Assembly (NCBI GenBank): GCA_963768945.1
Contig: CAVYJW010000006.1
Coordinates: 744,001-808,000 of the forward strand
DNA length: 64,000 bases
Reading direction: 5' to 3'
Source of the DNA: RYN-230 sp963768945
GTDB lineage: Bacteria > Actinomycetota > Actinomycetes > Streptosporangiales > Streptosporangiaceae
Positions 41,231-49,147 of this stretch are shown here, piece after piece (the stretch's first letter is position 1; each line of letters begins with the position of its first letter). A model generated the notes under the pieces. That model saw nothing but the letters and a program-made list of their open reading frames with translations, made no database searches and had not been told where the DNA came from. A program made the translations under genes and the position numbers.

Positions 41231-42075
41231 GGCATCGCTCCCATCTTGGCCACCGCCCGGGCCGCCGCGGCCAGGCCCATGCTGACCCCGCCGACCAGGT
41301 ACCCGGCGGCGAACGCGTCGCCCGCGCCGGTCGGGTCCACCGCACCCACCGGGTGCGCCGGGTGCTCGGTGCCCCCCGCCCGCACGCCCCGGGCCCCCAG
41401 CTTGACCACCAGGTCGGTCCCGGCCAGGTCCGTTCCATCGAGCTCCCCGACCAGGTCCGCCTCGGCCTCGGTGCCGAACACGATCTCGGGCCGGAGCCGG
41501 CCGAGCAGCGCACGGAACCGGTCCACGCCGTACTCAGTCAGCACGGCCGTCGATGATAGGTCAACGCTGAGCCGGGGCACGCGGGCGGCCGCAGCCAGCG
41601 CGGCCCCGCTGACCGGCGCCTGGGTCAGGCTGTAGGCCGGGAGGTGCAGCAGGCCGCAGCCCGCGAGCCAGCCGTCGTCGAGAGCATCCGCGCTGAGCAG
41701 CGGGCCGACGCCCCGGTCGGTCAGCATGGACCGGCTAACGCCGTCGTGTGACAGCGAGACCACCACCCCAGTCGGGCCGTCCAGCTCTGGCCCGCGCAGG
41801 TCGACGCCCCGGCGGTACAGGTCGCTGGCGATCAGCTGAGCGGCCAGGTCGGTGCCGCGGGCCGCGATGAGCCGGGACCGCCCGCCCAGCGCCGCGATCC
41901 ACGCCGCCACGTTGGCCGCCTGGCCGCCAGCCCCGACCCAGGTATGTGCGGGGGTATCGGTCTCCTCCGCCACCGGGCCGTCCGGGCAGACCACCACGTC
42001 GAGGTGCGCGTCGCCCAGCACGCAGAAAAGTGTCACGCGGGCCGGTGTCCCATTCTGTGGGTGAACGATGAGCAA
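41227..42075 (-). CDS. PfkB-family sugar kinase (probable pseudouridine kinase)
   Basis: A 282-aa ribokinase-like kinase. Substrate-side motif WVGAGGQAANVAAWIAALGG and the ATP/catalytic motif VDPTGAGDAFAAGYLVG, with its catalytic aspartate, are intact. Coupling to psuG by ATGA indicates PsuK activity (pseudouridine phosphorylation), though PfkB members cannot be told apart by motif alone. The start at 42075 is TTG with GGTGAGA seven bases upstream; GTG 42036 is an alternative. No nucleoside transporter is adjacent. Confidence 0.88.
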   Translation of the reverse strand: MLIVHPQNGTPARVTLFCVLGDAHLDVVVCPDGPVAEETDTPAHTWVGAGGQAANVAAWIAALGGRSRLIAARGTDLAAQLIASDLYRRGVDLRGPELDGPTGVVVSLSHDGVSRSMLTDRGVGPLLSADALDDGWLAGCGLLHLPAYSLTQAPVSGAALAAAARVPRLSVDLSSTAVLTEYGVDRFRALLGRLRPEIVFGTEAEADLVGELDGTDLAGTDLVVKLGARGVRAGGTEHPAHPVGAVDPTGAGDAFAAGYLVGGVSMGLAAAARAVAKMGAMP

Positions 42076-42165
42076 TTGATCATCTCACCAGGGTGGGCGC
42101 CTACTACGCTGAGCCGCGTTGACTCGCGGCGCTGCAGAGCCGCGGTCTGGGCGAAGGAGAATCAG

Positions 42166-43014
42166 ATGCCCCTGTTCGGCAGCGGGTCAGGCGACAACAC
42201 GTTGACGTGGGAGCCGCAGGCCGCGGACAGCCGCCTGGCGCACACCGCAGGAGCCGAGCCGGGCGGGGTGTTCACCTCCGACCTGTCGGTGTCGGAGTAC
42301 GCGCTGCTGGGCGAGGCGGGCTTCGAGCCGCTGGGGTTCGTGGTCGGCTCATCGATCTACCACGTCGGGTTGCAGGTCGGCCGCTGGTCCCAGAACACCG
42401 AGCTGGACGTCCTCACCCAGGCCATGTACAACGCCCGTGAGCTGGCCATGGCGCGGATGCGCGCGGAGGCCGACCACCTCGGCGCCGACGGCATAGTCGG
42501 GGTCTCGCTGCGCATGCAGATGTACGCCTGGGGGCAGGACGTGCTGGAGTTCGTGGCCACGGGCACAGCGGTCCGGGCCCTGGGCGGCGAGGGCGCGCAT
42601 CGGGCCCCGGACGGGCGTGCGTTCACCTCGGACCTGTCCGCCCAGGACTTCTTCCGGCTGCTGGCCGCGGGGGCTGTGCCGGTGGCGTTCGTGCTGGGTA
42701 CCTGCGTTTACCACATCGCGCACCAGTCGGCCATGCAGGCGCTGCGCCAGGCCGGGCGGAACCAGGAGATGCTGCAGTTCACCCAGGGCGTCTACGAGGC
42801 CCGCGAACTGGCCCTGGCCCGGATGCAGACCGAGGCGTCCGACGCCCGGGCGTCCGGCATCGTCGGCGTGAACGTGGCGGTCTCCAACCACGTCTGGGGC
42901 GAGCACGCCACCGAGTTCCTGGCCACCGGGACCGCGATCCGGCGGCTCAGCGAAGAGCACCGGCTGCCCGCCACGACCCCCAAGCCCACGTTCACGCTGG
43001 GCCTGGATAACTGA
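42166..43014 (+). CDS. Protein with two tandem YbjQ (DUF74) domains
   Basis: A 282-aa protein made of two related halves: FTSDLSVSEYALLGEAGFEPLGFVVGSSIYHV and FTSDLSAQDFFRLLAAGAVPVAFVLGTCVYHI, each followed by ARELAMARM-type (ARELALARM) and GIVGV strands. Each half is a YbjQ-like 'heavy-metal-binding' domain; metal binding is a database name rather than shown. ATG 42166 follows GAAGGAGA by five bases. No membrane segments. It stands alone between the PfkB gene and the LOG-family gene. Confidence 0.88.
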   Translation: MPLFGSGSGDNTLTWEPQAADSRLAHTAGAEPGGVFTSDLSVSEYALLGEAGFEPLGFVVGSSIYHVGLQVGRWSQNTELDVLTQAMYNARELAMARMRAEADHLGADGIVGVSLRMQMYAWGQDVLEFVATGTAVRALGGEGAHRAPDGRAFTSDLSAQDFFRLLAAGAVPVAFVLGTCVYHIAHQSAMQALRQAGRNQEMLQFTQGVYEARELALARMQTEASDARASGIVGVNVAVSNHVWGEHATEFLATGTAIRRLSEEHRLPATTPKPTFTLGLDN

Positions 43015-43060
43015 ACTTAACTCGTGGGCTGATCACGCCGCCGTCCCTCAGGATGGGGGC

Positions 43061-43747
43061 ATGCGATCGGTCTGCGTGTTCTGCGGCTCCAATCCGGGAC
43101 GGCGCCCTGAGTACCTGGCGGGCGCCGCGGACCTGGGGCGGAGCCTGGCAGGCCGCGGGCTGCGGGTCGTCTACGGCGGTGCGCACGTGGGCACCATGGG
43201 CGCGCTGGCGGACGCGGTCCTGGCCTCGGGCGGTGAGATCGTCGGGGTGATCCCCGGGCTGCTGGTCGACGCGGAGGTGGCCCACCTGGGGCTGAGCGAG
43301 TTGCGGGTCACCGGCAGCATGCACGAGCGCAAGGCGACGATGGCGGCGCTGGCCGATGGGTTCATCGCGCTGCCCGGCGGGCTCGGCACCCTGGAGGAGT
43401 TCGCGGAGATCGTCACCTGGGCCCAGCTCGGACTGCACGCCAAACCGACGGGGCTGCTGAACCTGCTGGGCTACTACGACGGGCTGCTGAGCTTCCTCGA
43501 CCATGCCACGCAGGAGCGCTTCGTCCGGCCGGACCACCGGGAGCAGATCCTGGCCCGGCCGTCGGCGGCAGAGTTGCTGGCGGCCATGGAGGCCTGGACA
43601 GCTCCGCCGCGGACTCCGGCCAAGTGGATCGACGCCGACGGTTCGGACCTAGTCCCCGGCCGCGCACCGGGCCGGAACGCCCCGGGCGCTGAGCCGTCAG
43701 GTCCCATCGCTGGCCAGACTCCTCTCCCCGGCGATCAGGCCAGGTAG
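43061..43747 (+). CDS. LOG-family (TIGR00730) cytokinin-riboside-phosphate hydrolase-like protein
   Basis: A 228-aa Rossmann-fold protein. VCVFCGSNPG opens the fold, and PGGLGTLEEFAEIVTWAQLG near residue 105 is the PGGxGTxxE catalytic/nucleotide motif; MHERKATM precedes it as in the family. Members hydrolyse N6-modified or plain AMP to free base and ribose phosphate. The last 35 residues (PGRAPGRNAPGAEPSGPIAGQ) are unconserved. Physiological role in a bacterium is unclear: purine phosphate salvage or cytokinin release. Confidence 0.92.
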   Translation: MRSVCVFCGSNPGRRPEYLAGAADLGRSLAGRGLRVVYGGAHVGTMGALADAVLASGGEIVGVIPGLLVDAEVAHLGLSELRVTGSMHERKATMAALADGFIALPGGLGTLEEFAEIVTWAQLGLHAKPTGLLNLLGYYDGLLSFLDHATQERFVRPDHREQILARPSAAELLAAMEAWTAPPRTPAKWIDADGSDLVPGRAPGRNAPGAEPSGPIAGQTPLPGDQAR

Positions 43748-43844
43748 GTGGTGGGGGCGGTGGTGTAGGACCGCCCCTGGGCGCTCCGGACCAGGTGATG
43801 CAGTGCTAGCATTGACAGCATTGCTTGCGTAAGGAGGGTTGACG

Positions 43845-44090
43845 ATGGCGACGTTGACGATCCGCGGTCTTGACGAGGCGACACACGCCCGGCTCCGTGT
43901 CCTTGCCGCACAGCACGGACGATCGATGGAAGCCGAGGTGCGGGCCATCCTCGCCGAACGCCTGGCCTCCCCGGCGCCGAGCTTCGGCCTCGGGAGCCAT
44001 ATTCACGCGCGGTTCGCCGGCCTGGGCGGGGCAGACCTTGACCTTCCTGCGCGCAACGAGCAGCCACGCGCGGCGGTGTTCGACGCGTGA
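43845..44090 (+). CDS. FitA-like ribbon-helix-helix antitoxin
   Basis: An 81-aa antitoxin whose N-terminus ATLTIRGLDEATHARLRVLA, then GRSMEAEVRAILAERL, is the ribbon-helix-helix DNA-binding fold of FitA/Arc type. The C-terminal half would bind the toxin. AAGGAGGG lies seven bases before ATG 43845. Its stop overlaps the toxin start (GTGA). A direct repeat of AGCATTG at 43808 and 43817, overlapping a TTGACA-like -35, is a possible autoregulatory site. Confidence 0.88.
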   Translation: MATLTIRGLDEATHARLRVLAAQHGRSMEAEVRAILAERLASPAPSFGLGSHIHARFAGLGGADLDLPARNEQPRAAVFDA

Positions 44091-44512
44091 TCATCCTCGA
44101 CACGAACGTCATCTCCGAACTTGCCCGCATCGATCCCGAGCCGGTCGTGGTGACCTGGCTTGACTCGCTGCCCGCCGGCGAAGTCGCCACCACTGCGATC
44201 ACGGCCGCGGAATTGCTTTACGGCGTCGCCCGCCTGCCGGACGGGCGACGGCGGGCCGCACTCGCGGAAACCATCGATGCGCTGATCAACGAGGATTTCC
44301 GCGGCCGCCTGGAGCCTTTCGACGGCCTGGCCGCTGAGCAGTACGCTGCCGTCCTCGTCGGCAGGGAGAAAAAGAGGCGGCCCATCAGCACGGCGGATGC
44401 CCAGATCGCCGCCATCTGCCGCGTGTACAGCGCAACGCTGGCCACGCGTAACATCGGCGATTTCACGGATACCGGGATCGGCCTCATCAACCCCTGGGAC
44501 GCCGACGGCTGA
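44087..44512 (+). CDS. FitB/VapC-like PIN-domain toxin
   Basis: A 141-aa PIN RNase. Acidic residues sit in ILDTNVISEL (Asp5), TAAELLYGVARL (Glu), STADAQIAAICR (Asp) and TRNIGDFTDTGI (Asp), the full PIN set, and the FitB-type end GIGLINPWDADG is present. GTG 44087 overlaps the antitoxin stop. This is a second toxin-antitoxin pair, unrelated in its antitoxin fold to the one at 2.5-3.2 kb. Confidence 0.9.
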   Translation: MIILDTNVISELARIDPEPVVVTWLDSLPAGEVATTAITAAELLYGVARLPDGRRRAALAETIDALINEDFRGRLEPFDGLAAEQYAAVLVGREKKRRPISTADAQIAAICRVYSATLATRNIGDFTDTGIGLINPWDADG

Positions 44513-44698
44513 CGGCCGCCGGTCGCGCCAAGTTCCTGGCTCATGATGACCCCGGAGCCCGCGCAACGCTCCGGCCGCCCCAGCCACCTCAGATTGAGCG
44601 GGCGCATCGGGCATAACCCGGGGCCGGAGTTGGCTACTACGGCCACGGAGCATCGGGCGCCCGCACCGGGGAATGCGGTTCGGGCGCGCGCGGTTTAC

Positions 44699-44714
44699 AT
44701 ACCCTGGAGGGTAT
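44699..44714 (+). promoter_or_regulatory. CsoR/CstR-like operator upstream of thioredoxin
   Basis: ATACCCTGGAGGGTAT is a perfect 7-bp inverted repeat with 2-bp spacer, 38 bp before the thioredoxin ATG. Its ATACCC...GGGTAT layout matches the known operator style of copper-sensing CsoR and persulphide-sensing CstR repressors. No such regulator gene is in the window. Confidence 0.6.
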
Positions 44715-44752
44715 TCCGGCAGCGGAAGCCCATTGAGACGAGGAGACACTCC

Positions 44753-45184
44753 ATGGCTACGGTCGAACTGACGGGCCAGAACTTTGAGTCCGTCGTGGGC
44801 GGCTCGGACATGGTTCTGGTGGACTTCTGGGCATCCTGGTGCGGCCCGTGCCGCATGTTCGCGCCAGTCTTCGACCGGGCGTCGGAGAAGCACGCGGACG
44901 CGGTGTTCGGCAAGGTGGACACGGACGCTGAGACCGAACTCGCCCAGCAGTTCAACATTTCGTCCATCCCCACGCTGATGGTGATCAGGGACAACATCGT
45001 CCTCTACGCACAGCCGGGCGCGCTGCCCGAGCAGGCGCTCGAGGAGCTGATCACCAAGGCCCGCGAGCTCGACATGGACGAGGTGCGGGCGAGCATCGCC
45101 AAGGACCAGCACGGGCACGGCGACGAGCACCAGCACGGCCACGAGCACGAGCACGAGCACGAGCACACCGAGAACCAGAGGTAG
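44753..45184 (+). CDS. trxA: Thioredoxin with His-rich C-terminal tail
   Basis: A 143-aa protein: a standard thioredoxin (residues 1-110) with the redox site WCGPC at 29-33 and the cis-proline loop SSIPTLMVI, then a tail of alternating His and Glu (HGHGDEHQHGHEHEH) over about residues 117-140. The tail could bind Zn, Ni, Co or Cu. GAGGAGA precedes ATG 44753. A CsoR/CstR-type dyad 38 bp upstream suggests control by metal or sulphur stress, which fits the tail. Ends before a strong hairpin. Confidence 0.93.
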   Translation: MATVELTGQNFESVVGGSDMVLVDFWASWCGPCRMFAPVFDRASEKHADAVFGKVDTDAETELAQQFNISSIPTLMVIRDNIVLYAQPGALPEQALEELITKARELDMDEVRASIAKDQHGHGDEHQHGHEHEHEHEHTENQR

Positions 45185-45202
45185 CCGCTCAGCCAAGCCT
45201 GA

Positions 45203-45236
45203 ACGAGCCCGTCGTCCCCCCTGGCGGCGGGCTCGT
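45203..45236. terminator. Hairpin terminator between trxA and the PucR gene
   Basis: ACGAGCCCGTCG pairs with CGGCGGGCTCGT (12 bp, one G-T pair) around a 10-nt pyrimidine-rich loop, between convergent genes. Confidence 0.8.
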
Positions 45237-45329
45237 GGCATGCATCCGGCATTCATGCGCCACGGAAACCATCCGCAGCCAGTCCGGGCCCCCGGGGCTC
45301 ATGAACCCCGCGGCCCAGGCCGTCAGGAC

Positions 45330-46622
45330 TCAGGCCCCGAGCTCGACGGCGGGCCAGTCGAGCATCCGCGCGCCGATGACCGCCACCCGCAGCGCCAGTC
45401 CCTGCGCCGGGTCCGCAGGATCCCGGCCGGTGAGCTCCTTGACCCTGGCCAGCCGGTAGGTCACCGCCCGGACGGACAGGTGCAGGCGGCGGGCGGCCTC
45501 GGCCGCCACACCGCCGCACGCGTAGTACTCCTGCAGCGTGGCCAGCAACGGCCCGGCTCCGCCCCGCGCCTGCGCCAGCGGCGTGAGCAGCGCGCTGACC
45601 AGATCGGTGATGGCCGTCCGGTCGCGCAGGATGACCTGATAGATGAGCAGGTCGGCGGCGTCCACCACCGGATCGGGCATGCCCAGGCGTGCCGCCACGT
45701 CGAGCGCGTCACCCGCCTCGTCGTAGGACCGCCGCACGCCGCCGGGGCCAGGGTAGGCGCGGCCGAACGCGACCCGCCACGGCCGCGGCTCGTCCGGGAC
45801 CAGGTCCGGGTGGCCCCGGGCCAGGGCCCGGGCCAGCGCCACGGCGACCCGGCTGGCCTCGGTGCCGTCGCTCGCCCCCGTCACCGCGACGAGCCGGCCG
45901 CCCCGGGTGATCGTCAGCGAGGGTGACGGGGCAGCGGCCTCGGCGACCAGCCGGTCTATGTCCTTGCCCAGCAGCCTGGTGGCACGCACCCCGGCCGCGT
46001 ATTCGGCCAGCACCACCAGATGCGGACCGGCCAGCCGCAGCCCGAGCCGTTCCCCGCGGACCAGCAGATCGGCGGCGTCGCGGCCGGAGAGCAGGTCGTC
46101 GACGAACTCCAGGCGCTCAGCTTCCTCGCGCCGGGCGATCGAGAGATGGGCCCGCTCGAAGCCCTCAGCCGCCGCCGCCACCGCATCGTCGGCGGCCCGC
46201 AGCATGCCGAGACCGGCCGCACGCAGATCGGCCAGGCCGGGCAGCTCACGCCACAGTCGCCAGGTCGCCGACAGGTACAGGTTGACCAGGCCGCGCAGGG
46301 CCACGCCGCTCTCCGCGGCCCGCTCTCCCGCCCGGCCGTACTGGGCGAGTTCCACGGTGGCCAGGCGGCGGCCAGTGCGGGCGGCGTCCGCCGCCGCAGG
46401 CAGGTAGCTGGCCAGCAGATCCGGGGGCACACCGCCCGCCTCCCGGCTCGCCGCGCGCGCGATCGCGTCCAGGTCGACCGCACCCAGGCCGCCGGCGACC
46501 GCGACTGCCCCGGGTCCCCCGGCAGCCCCACCAGTCTGGGCGACTGCCACACTCCCGGCGGCCCCCTCTGCCACGGGAGCCACGGCAGCCCCGCTGCGCT
46601 CGTCAGTCTCGTGCTGGCTCAT
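45330..46622 (-). CDS. PucR-family (CdaR-like) transcriptional regulator
   Basis: A 430-aa regulator. The N-terminal half is helical (LLASYLPAAADAARTGRRLATVELAQYGRAGE), the middle a GGDEF-like degenerate domain (HLVVLAEYAAGVRATRLLG ... RGGRLVAVTGA). The C-terminal helix-turn-helix reads YYACGGVAAEAARRLHLSVRAVTYRLARVKELTGRDP, the PucR/CdaR HTH_30 signature. ATG 46622 follows GAGGGGG by seven bases. A perfect 11-bp dyad lies at 46647-46671, so autoregulation is likely. Divergent from the site-2 protease gene, a possible target. Confidence 0.9.
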   Translation of the reverse strand: MSQHETDERSGAAVAPVAEGAAGSVAVAQTGGAAGGPGAVAVAGGLGAVDLDAIARAASREAGGVPPDLLASYLPAAADAARTGRRLATVELAQYGRAGERAAESGVALRGLVNLYLSATWRLWRELPGLADLRAAGLGMLRAADDAVAAAAEGFERAHLSIARREEAERLEFVDDLLSGRDAADLLVRGERLGLRLAGPHLVVLAEYAAGVRATRLLGKDIDRLVAEAAAPSPSLTITRGGRLVAVTGASDGTEASRVAVALARALARGHPDLVPDEPRPWRVAFGRAYPGPGGVRRSYDEAGDALDVAARLGMPDPVVDAADLLIYQVILRDRTAITDLVSALLTPLAQARGGAGPLLATLQEYYACGGVAAEAARRLHLSVRAVTYRLARVKELTGRDPADPAQGLALRVAVIGARMLDWPAVELGA

Positions 46623-46646
46623 CCGTTCGCCCCCTCGAAATCCACC

Positions 46647-46671
46647 GAAGTTGCCGGGAGCCGGCAACTTC
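46647..46671. promoter_or_regulatory. Perfect 25-bp palindrome in the PucR/protease divergent promoter
   Basis: GAAGTTGCCGG and CCGGCAACTTC, 3-bp spacer. It lies 25 bp upstream of the PucR ATG; further CCGG-containing half-sites occur at about 46688 and 46713. Confidence 0.8.
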
Positions 46672-46779
46672 ATGGGGCTGACTTTAGCCGGTCACGCCCG
46701 ATGACGGCATCTAACCGGCAATGGATAGTGGTCGCAGGCAGCTGATAAGACTGACACCCAGCGCCACGAGGAGGCCGCA

Positions 46780-48099
46780 GTGGCCATGATCCACCCGCCT
46801 TCAGCGCCCGCTGGCCCATCCGCCCGCCAGCCGGGGGGTCCCGGGCCGTCCAGGTCCTCCCCCGGTCCCGGGCGCCGGGGCGGCTTCCGCATCGCCGGGA
46901 TACCCGTGACGCTCACCCCGGGGGCCTACCTGCTGGGTGTGCTGGCCGCCGGGTTCAGCGCGCTCACCCTGCCCGCTCTCGAGCCAGGCCGGCCGGTCGC
47001 CATCTACCTGGCCGCCGCCGCGGGCGTGGTTATCGTCCTGCTGGCCAGCATGGTCGCGCACGAGCTGGCGCACTCGATCCTGGCCCGCCGCTACAACCTC
47101 AGCGTGCCAGTGGCTGTCGGCCTGTTCGGCGGGGTGCGGCACGGCCGGGCCAGGCGGCCCGGAGAGTCTGGCGAGCCGGAACTGCCCAGCCCCGGTGCTC
47201 ACTGGCGGGTCGCCGCCGCGGGGCCGCTGACCAGCCTGGCGCTCGGCCTGGTCAGCGCGGCCGCCGCCGTTATCTTCTCTGTGCTCGGCGCCGGCCTGCT
47301 GGCCGTTGCCGTGGCCGCAGCAGCGGCCTGGGTCAACGGCCTGCTGGCCGTGGCCAACCTGCTTCCGGGGGCGGGGCTGGATGGCGGGCGGATCGTCCGA
47401 GCGCTGGCGTGGGCGCGCTCGGGCGATTTCACCCGCGCGGGTCTCATCGCCGCCCGCTTCGGCCAGGTGACCGGGGCGATCCTGACCGCGGCCGGGGTGA
47501 CCGCGCTGGCGCTCGGTCACCTGACCGGCCTCTGGTTCGGGCTGATGGGCCTGCTGATGGTCGCCGCATCCCGGGCCGAGGCCAGCCAGGTGCGCACCTC
47601 GGCCGCGCTGGCCGGGGTACGGGTCCGCGACGTCCTCCCGCTGGACGGCGGGCTTGCCCCCACCGCCCGTGGCTGGCAGACAGTCCAGGCCTTCCTGGAG
47701 CAGCAGAGCCTGGACACCGACGCCGGGGAGCAGATGGTCCGCGCCGGCACGACCGCGTACCCGGTGCGGGACTTCAACGGCCAGCTGTCCGGCCTGGTGA
47801 CACTGACCCAGCTGCTGGTGGTGCCGGCCAGCCGCCGCGCCGGCACCCGGCTGTCGCAGGTCGCCACCCCGGTCGCCTACCTGGCCTTCACCACCCTGGA
47901 TGAGCCGCTGACCGACCTTCGGGCCCGGCTAGGTGTGCGCCCGGAGAGTCCGGCCGCCCAGCACACCACCGGCCACGCCCTGGTACTGGGGCCGAGCGGT
48001 GAGCTGGCCGGCCTGCTCACCCCCGCCGACTTCGCCCAGGCGGTCCAGTTCGGCGCCCGGCGGGCGGCCACGGCCGGAGCCGGCCCAGGACCACGCTGA
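46780..48099 (+). CDS. Site-2 protease family (M50) with CBS-type C-terminus
   Basis: A 439-aa intramembrane zinc metalloprotease. HELAH in SMVAHELAHSILARRYNL is the zinc motif, and NLLPGAGLDGGRIVRAL supplies the third ligand; membrane segments surround both. The C-terminal 130 residues (VRDVLPLDGG ... TTAYPVRDFNGQLSGLVTLTQL) are a CBS-pair-like domain, as in Rip3-type proteins, possibly sensing nucleotides. GTG 46780 follows GAGGAGG. Substrate (anti-sigma factor or regulator) is unknown. TerC lies 16 bp downstream, likely in the same transcript. Confidence 0.92.
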   Translation: MAMIHPPSAPAGPSARQPGGPGPSRSSPGPGRRGGFRIAGIPVTLTPGAYLLGVLAAGFSALTLPALEPGRPVAIYLAAAAGVVIVLLASMVAHELAHSILARRYNLSVPVAVGLFGGVRHGRARRPGESGEPELPSPGAHWRVAAAGPLTSLALGLVSAAAAVIFSVLGAGLLAVAVAAAAAWVNGLLAVANLLPGAGLDGGRIVRALAWARSGDFTRAGLIAARFGQVTGAILTAAGVTALALGHLTGLWFGLMGLLMVAASRAEASQVRTSAALAGVRVRDVLPLDGGLAPTARGWQTVQAFLEQQSLDTDAGEQMVRAGTTAYPVRDFNGQLSGLVTLTQLLVVPASRRAGTRLSQVATPVAYLAFTTLDEPLTDLRARLGVRPESPAAQHTTGHALVLGPSGELAGLLTPADFAQAVQFGARRAATAGAGPGPR

Positions 48100-48115
48100 C
48101 GAGAGAGGTCCCCCC

Positions 48116-49147
48116 GTGATGCACGACGCCTTCCACGTGCCGCTGTGGCTATGGGGTGTCGCGCTCGCGGTGGTCCTCGCGGTCGCCGCAGCGGATGTGC
48201 TTCTCGCCTCGCGCAGCCGTGGCCACGAGCCAGGGCTGCGCGAGGCGGCGCTGTGCACCGCGGGAGTTGTCGCTCTTGGCGCGCTGTTCGGACTGGCCCT
48301 CGCGGGGGTCGCCGGGCCGAAGGCCTCGGGCCAGTTCTACGCGGGCTGGCTGACCGAATACAGCCTCTCGCTGGACAACTTGTTCGTGTTCGTCCTGCTG
48401 ATCGGCCGGGCCGGGGTAGCGGGCCGGCGACGCAGCCGGATCCTGCTAGCCGGGATCGGCCTGGCCCTGCTCCTGCGAGCCGTGTTCATCGCCGCTGGGG
48501 CGGCGGCACTGAACCGCTTCGACTGGGTGCTGTACATCTTCGGCGCGGTGCTGCTGATCACCGCGGTGCGGATGGCCGCGGGCCGCGCTGGCCCGCCGGA
48601 CCCGGCGAGCGCCGGGCCCAGCCTGCCGGGGTCGGGGAAGCTGCGCCGCGGGATAGCCGGCCGTCTCAAGAGCCACCGCCACGGCGCGCTGCTGGCCCTG
48701 ATCGCCGCGATCGCCGGTGCCGACCTGGTGTTCGCGATGGACTCCATCCCGGCGGTGTTCGGCCTGACCCGCGATCCCTACCTGGTGCTGGCCGCGAACG
48801 TGTTCGCGCTGCTCGGCCTGCGCCACCTGTACTTCCTGATCGGCGGGCTGCTGGACCGGCTGGTGCACCTGACCGCGGGACTGTCGGCGATCCTCGCGTT
48901 CATCGGGGTGAAGCTGATCGCCGAGGCCCTCTTCGATTCAGGGGTGCGCCAGATCGGGCCGGTGCCGGTACCGCAGGTCGACACCTGGGTGTCTTTGTGC
49001 GTCATCGGCGGCGTGCTGGCCATAGTCACGGTGACCAGCCTGCTGGCCACCCGCCACCGGGACGGCCGGGAAGTCAGCCCCTCGCGGTCAGGGCACCCAG
49101 CTGAGCGGCCACCTCATCCGGCGCGACCTTCCGAGTCTCACCAGTAG
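48116..49147 (+). CDS. TerC-family integral membrane protein
   Basis: A 343-aa polytopic protein of the TerC/Alx family. TEYSLSLDNLFVFVLLIGRAGV and ADLVFAMDSIPAVFGLTRDPYLVLAANVFALLGLRHLYFLI are the two signature segments with conserved Asp and Asn/Ser residues. About nine membrane helices. By family it is linked to manganese export or tellurite/stress resistance. GTG 48116 (or ATG 48119) follows GAGAGAGG. The last 25 residues are Pro/His-rich and overlap the end of proS on the other strand by 74 bp. Confidence 0.92.
   Translation: MMHDAFHVPLWLWGVALAVVLAVAAADVLLASRSRGHEPGLREAALCTAGVVALGALFGLALAGVAGPKASGQFYAGWLTEYSLSLDNLFVFVLLIGRAGVAGRRRSRILLAGIGLALLLRAVFIAAGAAALNRFDWVLYIFGAVLLITAVRMAAGRAGPPDPASAGPSLPGSGKLRRGIAGRLKSHRHGALLALIAAIAGADLVFAMDSIPAVFGLTRDPYLVLAANVFALLGLRHLYFLIGGLLDRLVHLTAGLSAILAFIGVKLIAEALFDSGVRQIGPVPVPQVDTWVSLCVIGGVLAIVTVTSLLATRHRDGREVSPSRSGHPAERPPHPARPSESHQ

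Noticed and set aside
48145..49104. Arg-rich 319-aa plus-strand frame over terC
   Set aside because: Out-of-frame shadow of terC, whose membrane signature motifs are unmistakable.
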